A stretch of 64,000 nucleotides of DNA, from positions 1 through 64,000 of the forward strand of contig JAHBTQ010000010.1 in assembly GCA_019638495.1 (NCBI GenBank), written 5' to 3'. Source of the DNA: Taibaiella sp. Lineage in GTDB: Bacteria; Bacteroidota; Bacteroidia; Chitinophagales; Chitinophagaceae. The notes beneath the pieces were generated by a model. The model was given only the letters and a program-made list of their open reading frames with translations, was not told the origin of the DNA and searched no databases. The translations under genes and the position numbers were made by a program. Below, one piece after another: positions 50,826-59,007 of the stretch (its first letter is position 1; every line of letters starts with the position of its first letter).

Positions 50826-50963
50826 ATAAAAACAAATTAGTCGCTTAACAAAACCGGAAATAGATGCCACCAGCAGAAAACCGGAAGTTGTAGCCTGAAA
50901 GCATTGCTGGTATTGCATTGCAGCTGCTTCCGGTTTTTGTCGGTGCCGGAAGAAACCGGAAGT
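50826..50963 (+). repeat. 138-base CCGGAAG repeat, copy 1
   Basis: Identical in length and about 96 percent identical (six differences counted) to 52622-52759, in the same orientation. A perfect 11-base stem AAAACCGGAAG (50877-50887) with CTTCCGGTTTT (50927-50937) forms the core; ACCGGAA also occurs before it and twice after it. It is the main feature of the 413-base gap 50645-51057, in which nothing else was seen. Confidence 0.9.
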
Positions 50964-51057
50964 GCCTCGTCTTTTATACGTTTTGAAAAGGTAATTAATA
51001 TAAAATAATGTTGTAGGGTTCTCTAAAATGCTGTAAATGAAAAAAAGTGTTCTTACT

Positions 51058-51972
51058 TCAATGCGTCACAACTAGCCGGCAGTAAAGCCGGTTCCCATTA
51101 TTGTCGTTCCATTTCATGAGATAATAACCGGCTCCAATGCTTTTCATAGTTAGAGAAAAAGCTCCTTTTTGCACTTGTTGTGAAACTACGGTTCTGCCGT
51201 CGGGACCTATCAGCGTTAGTAGACCGTCACCTGGTGCCTCCACGGTCACCAGATCGTCGGCCGGAATGGGGTAGGCTGAAAAGCTGTTTTCCTTTTGGAT
51301 TTGTCCCACAGACACTGGTGGCTCACAAGGTCCGCTTATTAGCTTCACTTCATAGGCGGCATCGTGGTAGCAATTTAGCTGTCCTATACACCCGCAGTCT
51401 TCAGGAATAATGACACAGTTCATGCAGTTAGGGTAAATGCCTGCCTGTACATTCCCAATGCGTTCAGCATAAGCACCCAGCGGCTGCCAGATGGTGCCAT
51501 ATGTAGACAATTTGGGGCCGGAACTGCCAGACATGCTCGTTTCTATGTTTTGCAGGTACACTGTTTTGAGCATAGCAGTGTCATAGACCACCATGCGAAC
51601 GGAGTCTATACGGAACCGGCTCAGTACGGCCGATTGAAGGTCAGGTATGGTTATGGTGTCTCCATCTGTGACATTGAAAATATACAGTGGAGTGAACGCA
51701 CTGAAGTATTTGTTGTAGACAAAAACAGTATCGTTCGAGGCATATGTGTAAAGCGTGGGGAACGTACCTGCCCAGGATGTCGGAGATACTACCGTTTCCT
51801 GTTTTATTTTTCGACATGTTTTTCCGGAAATGATTGTGTCGCCTGTGATGTAGCTATGAAAGTAACCGTCTCTGTGATAGTGATGCCACTCGGCGCCGGT
51901 AGGCGCAAATGTTGTTTGTGAGTGTGCTGAGAGCGCCGACAGGATTAGAGTCAAGTAAAGAACAAGCCTCAT
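51058..51972 (-). CDS. T9SS type A cargo protein
   Basis: A 304-residue secreted protein starting MRLVLYLTLILSALSAHSQ (signal peptide); the in-frame ATG ten codons earlier is not needed. The body is strand-rich with HHYHRDGYFHSYITGDTI and a cysteine-rich loop (CMNCVIIPEDCGCIGQLNCYHDAA). The end is a type A T9SS domain with an altered entry, AYPIPADDL where YPNPA is usual, then LIGPDGRTVV, SIGAGYYLMKW and CRLVVTH. It is framed by the two 138-base direct repeats (about 95 and 650 bases away), on the strand opposite its neighbours. Confidence 0.85.
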   Translation of the reverse strand: MRLVLYLTLILSALSAHSQTTFAPTGAEWHHYHRDGYFHSYITGDTIISGKTCRKIKQETVVSPTSWAGTFPTLYTYASNDTVFVYNKYFSAFTPLYIFNVTDGDTITIPDLQSAVLSRFRIDSVRMVVYDTAMLKTVYLQNIETSMSGSSGPKLSTYGTIWQPLGAYAERIGNVQAGIYPNCMNCVIIPEDCGCIGQLNCYHDAAYEVKLISGPCEPPVSVGQIQKENSFSAYPIPADDLVTVEAPGDGLLTLIGPDGRTVVSQQVQKGAFSLTMKSIGAGYYLMKWNDNNGNRLYCRLVVTH

Positions 51973-52981
51973 TTGAGATATATTTTTGCTGATTTTATGC
52001 AAAAACTGTGCCAGTTGTTGATGTGCGGACGCGACAATCGCAACCGCTTCCCGTGGAAACTTACAAGTTGTTCCGGTTCTTCCCGCAGGGGTGAACCGGA
52101 ACTCGGAATAAAGCCCGTTCTCCGAATGTGTTCACATTGATTTCGCTTTATCTTCTTGATGACGTTTAGTCCCGATTGCTGGCGCGTTGCTGCCAATAAA
52201 AATGTGAATATCTCTTTTTGCCCCGCAACAAAGCTCATCTTACCTTTGTGCCTACTCTAAGTGCCTTGCGTTCTGCTATCCCAACGATACCCAAAATCTC
52301 ACCAGCGTCACAGCATCACAATTCTGCCCATTCTTAAATTCTGACTATTCCGCCTGCCCGTGCTCAGTCGGGATTCAGACAAACTCGTGGGAAGAAAGTA
52401 GGAAGTAACTGAGCAGTAATCGGGCAGAAAGTGGGAAGTTTTTGGGCAGATTTGTCCGGCCTGAGTTGTATAAAAAATTGATTGTCAATTTTAGACTGAG
52501 CAATAAACACTTAGAAGGTCTTAAGGAAGACGTGAGAAGTGCAAGGGCGAGTCCTTAAGAACGTTTTGGGTATCATAGTAATCTTTGTGTATTAGCATTG
52601 CGACTTTTGTTTTGAATTGGAATAAAAACACATTAGTTCCTTAACAAAACCGGAAGTAGATGCCACCAGCAGAAAACCGGAAGTTGTAGCCTGAAAGTAT
52701 TGCTGGTATTGCATTGCAGCTGCTTCCGGTTTTTGCCGGTGCCGGAAGAAACCGGAAGTAGCGAGAAAATTTGATAGTTGTCGTATAAAATTTATATTTT
52801 TTTGTACTTGCCGTGGATGCAGATTTCACTTACAGAACGTGACAAACGTTTTCAATCCGAGCCCCAAAATGTCACGCCAGTCGCAGATAACACCTCCCTC
52901 TCCTTCGGAGAGGGTCGGGGAGAGGTTTTTCGCTATGCCGCAAAAGGATAAATAATTACATTTGGCTATTACTATTTACTC
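51973..52981. other. One-kilobase non-coding region with nested inverted repeats
   Basis: No gene supported; frames of 60-89 codons on the minus strand have no motif or codon pattern. It holds the second 138-base repeat, CTGCCCG-TGCTCAGT (52354-52368) facing ACTGAGCA-gtaat-CGGGCAG (52408-52427), an outer CTGCCCA/TGGGCAG pair (52324 and about 52444), TCTTAAGGA/TCCTTAAGA (52519-52527 with 52552-52560) and a CCCTCTCC/GGAGAGGG hairpin (52896-52914). Structured RNA or repeat debris is the likely content. Confidence 0.5.
52622..52759 (+). repeat. 138-base CCGGAAG repeat, copy 2
   Basis: Direct copy of 50826-50963, 1796 bases apart, with no insertions or deletions. The stem AAAACCGGAAG (52673-52683) with CTTCCGGTTTT (52723-52733) is conserved without change, while five of six differences fall outside it. 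Confidence 0.9.
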
Positions 52982-54934
52982 ATGGCTAAAAAGACAAATA
53001 ATACAGGCAAGGCACCCGCACCGGCACCCCAGGTTAAGAAGCCGGTTGTCGCCGAACCGGTTCAATCCGTTAAAGACCAGTTTATACCCGCATGGCTCTA
53101 TACCTTCAGGAACCAGGCAATTATCGTAGCGTTGCTCGCGTTTGCACTTTATTGCAATACTTTTCAGCATGAATATGCACTGGACGATACCATAGTAATC
53201 GTAAAGAACGAATATGTTCATGAGGGGTTTGCCGGTATCAAGGATATTCTTACCAAGGACGCCTTCGATAGCTACTATCGCCAGTTCAACTCTTCTAACC
53301 AGCTTTCCGGTGGCCGCTACCGTCCACTTTCCATTCTCACTTTCGCTATAGAGCAGCAGTTTTTTGGTGCCGTGCCCAAGGAGGCCGTAGATAGTGTGCT
53401 GGAGCGCGGACTCAGTTACGAGATGAAGTCAAAGGAGGAGCAGCAGTTTCTCCGGAATATGCACACCCGTCACGTCTTTAATGTGCTCTGGTACATGGGC
53501 TGTGTCGTCACCCTGCTTTATTTCCTGCGCTACATAGTCTTCAAGGACAATCACATAATGGCACTGATTGCTGCCCTGCTGTTTACCGCCCACCCTATAC
53601 ACACAGAGGTGGTAGCTAATGTGAAGAGTAGGGATGAGATAATGTCGCTATTGTTGCTATCTGCTACGTACATTTTCGCTTTCCGGCACCTGGAAACGGA
53701 GAACAAGAAGTACATGTACCTGGGTATGGTCAGCCTGTTCCTTGCCTTCCTGGCCAAGGAGTATGCCATATCTATGCTCGTCTTGCTACCGCTGGCGTTC
53801 TACCTGTTCAATGGCTATGATCTTGGCAAGAGTATCAAGGCTGCAATTCCTTACTTCATAGTCACCGCCGTGTACCTGGTGATGCGTAAGGCTATCGTGG
53901 CGCCAATGAATGCGGCGTCTGATAACGATATCCTGAACAACCCCTACGCAAACGCAACGGACCCCGAGAAACTGGCTACCAAGATATCTACCAGTCTCAA
54001 CTACATTAAGTTGCTCATTTTCCCCCATCCACTCAGTTCAGACTATTCTTACAATACTATCCCTTACAAGTCGTTCTCACACTGGTCGGTATGGGTGTCA
54101 CTGCTTTTCCACGGAGTGCTCTTCCGGTATATGTTCAAGTACTTTAAGGAGCGCAGCGTGCTGTGTTTTGCCATTTCGTTCTATGTGCTAAACCTGTTGC
54201 TGGTTTGTAACATCATCTTCAACATTGGTGGTACTATGGGTGAGCGTCTTATTTTCCACTCATCTGTGGGCTTCTGTATAGCACTCGCTTACTTCCTGTA
54301 CAAGGGTATGGAAAAGATCAAGCCTGCAGCTACAGGCCGGATGGCGCTGGCTGCAGCGGTGGTGCTGATAGTAGGCCTTTATGGTTTCAAGACCATAGAG
54401 CGCAACCCTGATTGGAAGAATGACGAAACCCTCTTTAATCACGATATTGAGAATGCACCAAACAGCGTGCTGGTAAATGCAAACGTGGCTTCTTCTTATG
54501 TAAACAAATCTGAAGCCGAACAGGATACCGCCAAGAAGTATGAGATGCTAAGGACGAGCCTCAAATACTACAATAAGGCACTGGAAGTTCACCCAACATT
54601 TGTATCGGGCTATATGAACCGCGGCGTTGCTTACCTGAAACTGAACATGCCGGACAGCGCCAAGGCAAACTATGACATGGCTGCGATGTACTATCCTAAC
54701 TATCCAAAGCTTTACGAGGTGTACTATAACCTGGGTGTGTGCTATTACCTCCAGGGTCGCGTGCAGGAGGCTATTGGCATATGGCAGAAGGTAATGAAGA
54801 TGGAGCCTAAGTACATTCTGGCGCAGCAAAGCATAAACACTGCCATACAGGCGCTGCAGGCTGCACAGCAGCAGGCCGCGCAGCAACAAGCCGGCCAGCC
54901 GGCGCAGGGCGCAGCGCCTCCCCAACCAAAGTAA
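52982..54934 (+). CDS. TMTC-like GT-C protein with C-terminal TPR repeats
   Basis: A 650-residue membrane protein. After an Ala/Pro-rich cytoplasmic start, about ten helices run from residue 42 to about 470. The GT-C type acidic motif EYALDDT (D68-D69) lies after the first helix, and NVKSRDEIMSLLLL and HPIHTEVVANV are typical of TMTC proteins. The C-terminal 160 residues hold TPR units (YYNKALEVHPTFVSGYMNRGVAYLKL; YNLGVCYYLQGRVQEAIGIWQKVMKMEP) and a Gln/Ala-rich end. In animals TMTC proteins O-mannosylate surface proteins; the bacterial acceptor is unknown. The permease gene follows 10 bases later. Confidence 0.82.
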   Translation: MAKKTNNTGKAPAPAPQVKKPVVAEPVQSVKDQFIPAWLYTFRNQAIIVALLAFALYCNTFQHEYALDDTIVIVKNEYVHEGFAGIKDILTKDAFDSYYRQFNSSNQLSGGRYRPLSILTFAIEQQFFGAVPKEAVDSVLERGLSYEMKSKEEQQFLRNMHTRHVFNVLWYMGCVVTLLYFLRYIVFKDNHIMALIAALLFTAHPIHTEVVANVKSRDEIMSLLLLSATYIFAFRHLETENKKYMYLGMVSLFLAFLAKEYAISMLVLLPLAFYLFNGYDLGKSIKAAIPYFIVTAVYLVMRKAIVAPMNAASDNDILNNPYANATDPEKLATKISTSLNYIKLLIFPHPLSSDYSYNTIPYKSFSHWSVWVSLLFHGVLFRYMFKYFKERSVLCFAISFYVLNLLLVCNIIFNIGGTMGERLIFHSSVGFCIALAYFLYKGMEKIKPAATGRMALAAAVVLIVGLYGFKTIERNPDWKNDETLFNHDIENAPNSVLVNANVASSYVNKSEAEQDTAKKYEMLRTSLKYYNKALEVHPTFVSGYMNRGVAYLKLNMPDSAKANYDMAAMYYPNYPKLYEVYYNLGVCYYLQGRVQEAIGIWQKVMKMEPKYILAQQSINTAIQALQAAQQQAAQQQAGQPAQGAAPPQPK

Positions 54935-54944
54935 CTGCCTACAG

Positions 54945-56654
54945 ATGGACGAAGGAATATTCCGGAAGAAGACACTGCAACACATAAACAAAGAGGTTGC
55001 TGAGGGCTATAGTGACGGGCATGCAAGCAGCATGCACAAAGTGCTGGGCGTGCGAGACCTTACCTTTATGGGTATCGCTGCCATAGTGGGCGCAGGTATT
55101 TTTTCCACCATTGGCAAGGCAAGCTTTGACGGAGGGCCGGGCATCATTTTGCTGTTCCTGTTCGTGTCTGTTGCTTGTGGCTTCTCGGCTATTTGCTACG
55201 CAGAGTTCGCGAGTATGGTTCCCGTTTCGGGCAGTGCTTATACATACTCCTATGTAGCATTCGGCGAGGTCATTGCCTGGATAATAGGGTGGGACCTCCT
55301 GATGGAATACGCCATTGGCAACATAGCTGTGGCTATTTCATGGAGTAGTTACTTTACATCCCTTGTCAATAGTATTAAGATTGGGTCAATGCAATTGCAT
55401 ATACCCGAATACCTCGCAACGGACTACTGGACTGCGAAAGCAGGTGCTACAGAAGCCGCAAAGCTGGCGTGGTCCAATGCACCCCTACTTGGTGGGCTCA
55501 GGGTTATCTGTAATTTACCTGCGTTCTTCATCACGGCCATCATTACGTGGATCATCTATGTAGGCATCAAAGAGTCGCGCCGCAGCACCAACATTATGGT
55601 GATGCTCAAGATTGGCATCATCATCCTTGTTATGGTCGCAGGCTGTTTTTATGTAAACACAGCCAACTGGACACCGTTCCTGCCTAATGGTATTGGCGGT
55701 GTACTGGCCGGTACATCGGCGGTGTTCTTCTCCTATATCGGCTTCGATGCTATCTCTACTACTGCCGAAGAGTGTCGCAATCCTCAGCGAGACCTTCCAA
55801 AGGCAATGTTCAATTCACTTATCATTTGCACTGCGATTTATGTGATCGTTGCCCTGGTGCTTACGGGAATGACCAGCTACAAAAACCTTGACGTTGGCGA
55901 TCCGCTTGCTTATGTATTCACAGCTATGAATAGCCCGGTGGCGAGCTGGATAGCAGGCGTGATCTCCATCAGTGCGGTCATAGCTACTGCCAGTGTGCTC
56001 CTCGTTTTCCAGCTAGGGCAGCCACGCATCTGGATGAGCATGAGCCGCGATGGACTTTTGCCGCCGATCTTTTCGCGTATCCATCCTAAGTACAAAACAC
56101 CGTCTTTTTCTACTATACTTACAGGGCTGGTTGTGGGCATACCCGCTTTGTTTATGGACCTCACGGTTGTTGTGGACCTTACAAGTGTGGGTACTCTTTT
56201 TGCGTTTGTGTTAGTATGCGGTGGCATCCTGCGCCTGCAGAATGACCCTCATCGCCCCGCAAGCAAGTTTAAGACTCCGTACATAAATGCACGTTACATC
56301 GTCCCGGCTATGTTCCTTGTGGCAGTGGTACTGTTCGGGATGTATTATCCCGGAGGGTATAAGGCAGCCTTCTCACTTACCGATGCGTCAGGTGCCGGTG
56401 GGTGGGAAGTGATAAGAGGTAAAGTGCCGTTCTGGTTGTTTGGCGGGGTGTTTCTTGTTACTGCAGTCATGTCCTATCTGCGCAGCTATTCGCTGATACC
56501 GGTATTGGGTTTTCTGAGTTGTGCATATCTGCTTTCAGAGTCCGGTGTTTCAAACTGGGAACGCTTCCTGATATGGCTGGTAATAGGTCTGCTGGTTTAC
56601 TTTCTGTATGGCTCCGGGCATAGCAAGTTGAAAAACAAGACGATAAATCAGTAG
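54945..56654 (+). CDS. APC-family amino acid permease (YfnA/CAT-like)
   Basis: A 569-residue transporter of the amino acid-polyamine-organocation superfamily with 13-14 helices. Typical marks: DLTFMGIAAIVGAGIFSTIGKA, GPGIILLFLFVSVACGFSAICYAEFASMVPVSGSAYTYSY, the FFSYIGFDAISTTAEECRNPQRDLPKA block and FSRIHPKYKTPSFSTILTGL. This resembles YfnA-type cationic or general amino acid importers. It starts 10 bases after the TMTC-like gene, so the two share a transcript. The substrate cannot be told from sequence. Confidence 0.92.
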   Translation: MDEGIFRKKTLQHINKEVAEGYSDGHASSMHKVLGVRDLTFMGIAAIVGAGIFSTIGKASFDGGPGIILLFLFVSVACGFSAICYAEFASMVPVSGSAYTYSYVAFGEVIAWIIGWDLLMEYAIGNIAVAISWSSYFTSLVNSIKIGSMQLHIPEYLATDYWTAKAGATEAAKLAWSNAPLLGGLRVICNLPAFFITAIITWIIYVGIKESRRSTNIMVMLKIGIIILVMVAGCFYVNTANWTPFLPNGIGGVLAGTSAVFFSYIGFDAISTTAEECRNPQRDLPKAMFNSLIICTAIYVIVALVLTGMTSYKNLDVGDPLAYVFTAMNSPVASWIAGVISISAVIATASVLLVFQLGQPRIWMSMSRDGLLPPIFSRIHPKYKTPSFSTILTGLVVGIPALFMDLTVVVDLTSVGTLFAFVLVCGGILRLQNDPHRPASKFKTPYINARYIVPAMFLVAVVLFGMYYPGGYKAAFSLTDASGAGGWEVIRGKVPFWLFGGVFLVTAVMSYLRSYSLIPVLGFLSCAYLLSESGVSNWERFLIWLVIGLLVYFLYGSGHSKLKNKTINQ

Positions 56655-56737
56655 TATTTTTTGTGATGCAGATTAATGAATTCCATTAACTTTATGTTGC
56701 TAATTAATGGAGCTCTCCCGCTCGCGGATATAATAGA

Positions 56738-57355
56738 ATGGTAACCTTTATTGCGCCTTCCTTTGCGGAAGAATTTGATCCTTACGTTTTCATTGGGTCT
56801 ATGCTATGCCAGAAGAATGAAAACTGGAAAGCAATCATCTATAACAACGGTCCTAACCCCTGGCTTCGCAGGGTAGTAGAGGAGTCTGAAACGCCAAAAA
56901 CACGTTATGTGCCATGGCTGAAGACGGTCATTGAAAGTGTAAACGACCCGCGCTTCATCTACCGTGAGTCAGCAGAGAACAGGGGAGGGTGGGGATGTTA
57001 TAACCGTCAGGATGCTATTGATAATATTGTTGACACAGAATACGTGGTGCAGACATCAATACAAGACTACTGGCTTCCCAATGCGGTCGATAGTGTCCTT
57101 GAGCACGCGGGGAAGGACTTTATTTACTGGGATTCAATTCATCACCATCTTGGCCATCGTGTATTACACTCGCTTCCCAGGGTGAATTATATAGATTGGG
57201 GCAATTTTGCAGTAAAAACGAGTATCGCCAGGGCTGTGGGTATTCAGCACCCGGAAGCATTCACCGCCGACTGGTTTTTCGTACGCGATTGTATATCATC
57301 CGGGCTCATAAAGCAACCGGCGAAGATTGAAAGGATATTGACGATTCACAACTAG
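56738..57355 (+). CDS. Short GT-A glycosyltransferase, family 2-like
   Basis: A 205-residue protein resembling a minimal GT2 fold. MVTFIAPSFAEEFDPYVFIGSMLCQKNENWKAIIYNNGP forms the nucleotide-binding strand, then SAENRGGWGCYNRQDAIDNI (the conserved 'GxxxARN'-like block), and a QTSIQDYWLPNAVDSVLEH stretch where the DxD-like site would be. The usual length is 250-300 residues, so it is short and may lack the acceptor part. It lies 83 bases after the permease gene. The function is inferred from fold pattern only. Confidence 0.65.
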   Translation: MVTFIAPSFAEEFDPYVFIGSMLCQKNENWKAIIYNNGPNPWLRRVVEESETPKTRYVPWLKTVIESVNDPRFIYRESAENRGGWGCYNRQDAIDNIVDTEYVVQTSIQDYWLPNAVDSVLEHAGKDFIYWDSIHHHLGHRVLHSLPRVNYIDWGNFAVKTSIARAVGIQHPEAFTADWFFVRDCISSGLIKQPAKIERILTIHN

Positions 57356-57377
57356 AGTAATATTTTGTCACAAAATG

Positions 57378-57409
57378 AAAGAGCCATCTGCAATCGCAAA
57401 TGGCTCTTT
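57378..57409. terminator. Bidirectional terminator
   Basis: AAAGAGCCAT pairs with ATGGCTCTTT around an inner CTGC-AATC-GCAA, with T-run and A-run ends. It lies between the convergent GT2 and thioredoxin genes. Confidence 0.8.
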
Positions 57410-57429
57410 TAATATTATTGTTTTGGACG

Positions 57430-58881
57430 TTAGCCCTTTTTGTTCTTGTCTTTTTCTTTCTTCTCAATCATATCTATAAGGCCTGCAATGTTGTTGTGGT
57501 CCAGCCTCTTGCCTTTGATGATTTTTTTCTCATCCAGCAGATAAATAGTTGGGGTGCTATAGACGTCATACTTGTTGTGGTAGTCGCTGGTGTGGTCGCT
57601 ATCCCAGGTATTTGTCCATTCGCCCATGTTATACTTCTTTATGAAGTCTGTGATCGCTTTCTGGTCTCCTTCTGTAGCAACTGTGTAGATCTTTACACCT
57701 TTACCCTTCAGCACTTCCTTGTACAGTGAGTCTATGGATGGCATTTCGTGCTGGCAGTGACCGCAGGTAGGAGAGTAGAATAATACCAGCGTGTACTTTG
57801 CCTTCATAGCATTCATGTCTTCCACCTTCTGCGTATTCACGTTTGGCATCTTCAGCGCCGGTGCAACATTGCCAATCACGTTTGGTGCAATTTTCTGAGC
57901 GCGGTCGATATACTTGCTCAGCTCATCGCTCTTCAGCCAGAAGGCATCGCCCTTCATGTAATAGTTCTCAACCAGATAAACGAACACTTCGTCCATGCCC
58001 ATCACCTTGCTGTTTTCTACATAGCGGGTGATCCACCAAAGTGTGTAGTGGAACATGTCTTTTGTGCCCTTGGTCTTTTTAAGGAGCACGTCCGCTTCTT
58101 TTTCTACACTATCCGTCCATGGCAAAACGAGCTTGCTGAAATACTCTTCCAGGCGCGCATCATAGATAGGCGTGTATATCAAACGGTCGTCACGAAAATC
58201 GAAACCATCCCAGAAGTGTGACTTGTAGTAACGGTAAGCAAATGTTGAGTCCTTTGTCTTTCCGTCTTCCAGGAAGTGATCGCCCTCAGGAACCTGCGGT
58301 GTTTCAATAGCGTTGAATATTGTAGCGAGCAATGAACCCGGATATTGCTTTACATAATCGCGGCGATACTTGTTCAATTCTTTCGACGCAGCAACAGCCT
58401 TCTTGCGAACAACTGCAGTGTCATCAGCATCTTTTGCTTTTTCCAGTTCCTTTTTCAGTTTCTCTTCGTTTCCGCTGTAGTCTTTCAGGTATTTTACATA
58501 TTCTGCGAAACGCGCGTTCTCGGGAGAGTTCTTGTATTGTATGCCGTCCGGGATATCGTTTTTCGGAGCAATAATTGTGATGTCATCACCCTTATTCAGC
58601 AGTACTTCGAAGTTGGTCTGCAGGTCAGAAAGGTAGAGGATGTAAATGCCTCCTGTGAATTCATTGCTGGTGCTATTGAAAATAGCTGTGCCGTTCTTAT
58701 CGAACCTTGCAGAGTCGGTTTTGAAAATGGTAGGCCTGTTCTTTCCATAATAGTGTGCCAGGAATACCATAGAATCCTTGACTCCGGGCATCTTCAATAC
58801 AATGTGGTAGCCATCCTTTGCAAATACCTTGGTTGAGATGGATGCCAGTAACATAGTGGCAATAAGTGACAATCGCTTCAT
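57430..58881 (-). CDS. Exported thioredoxin-fold protein with DUF4369/DUF5106-like N-terminus
   Basis: A 483-residue protein. A signal peptide (MKRLSLIATMLLASISTKVFA) precedes a DUF4369-like beta domain (residues about 25-110: MVFLAHYYGKNRPTIFKTDSARFD..), then a long helical DUF5106-type region (110-335), and a thioredoxin fold with FYSPTCGHCQHE (C373 and C376), followed by the cis-proline turn YSTPTIYLLDEKK. This is the TlpA-like reductase group of Bacteroidota, acting in the periplasm on disulfides. It is a single gene; the tail is lysine-rich. Confidence 0.88.
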   Translation of the reverse strand: MKRLSLIATMLLASISTKVFAKDGYHIVLKMPGVKDSMVFLAHYYGKNRPTIFKTDSARFDKNGTAIFNSTSNEFTGGIYILYLSDLQTNFEVLLNKGDDITIIAPKNDIPDGIQYKNSPENARFAEYVKYLKDYSGNEEKLKKELEKAKDADDTAVVRKKAVAASKELNKYRRDYVKQYPGSLLATIFNAIETPQVPEGDHFLEDGKTKDSTFAYRYYKSHFWDGFDFRDDRLIYTPIYDARLEEYFSKLVLPWTDSVEKEADVLLKKTKGTKDMFHYTLWWITRYVENSKVMGMDEVFVYLVENYYMKGDAFWLKSDELSKYIDRAQKIAPNVIGNVAPALKMPNVNTQKVEDMNAMKAKYTLVLFYSPTCGHCQHEMPSIDSLYKEVLKGKGVKIYTVATEGDQKAITDFIKKYNMGEWTNTWDSDHTSDYHNKYDVYSTPTIYLLDEKKIIKGKRLDHNNIAGLIDMIEKKEKDKNKKG

Positions 58882-59007
58882 ACTTAAGAAGTTCGTTTTT
58901 TCCGTCCTCTAAGACGGACGCTAATTAATAGAAGTTGGTTCAGAAAAACCAAAAATAGGCTTTAATATCCTTGAATAAAACTAAAATAAAAGTCTGTACA
59001 CAGAAAT

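Noticed and set aside
51969-52238. Minus-strand frame of 89 codons upstream of the 51058 gene.
   Set aside because: It overlaps that gene's signal region, has no promoter and no recognisable composition.
52641-52829. Minus-strand frame of 62 codons across the second 138-base repeat.
   Set aside because: It is generated by the repeat itself and is not matched in copy 1 by an equivalent frame.
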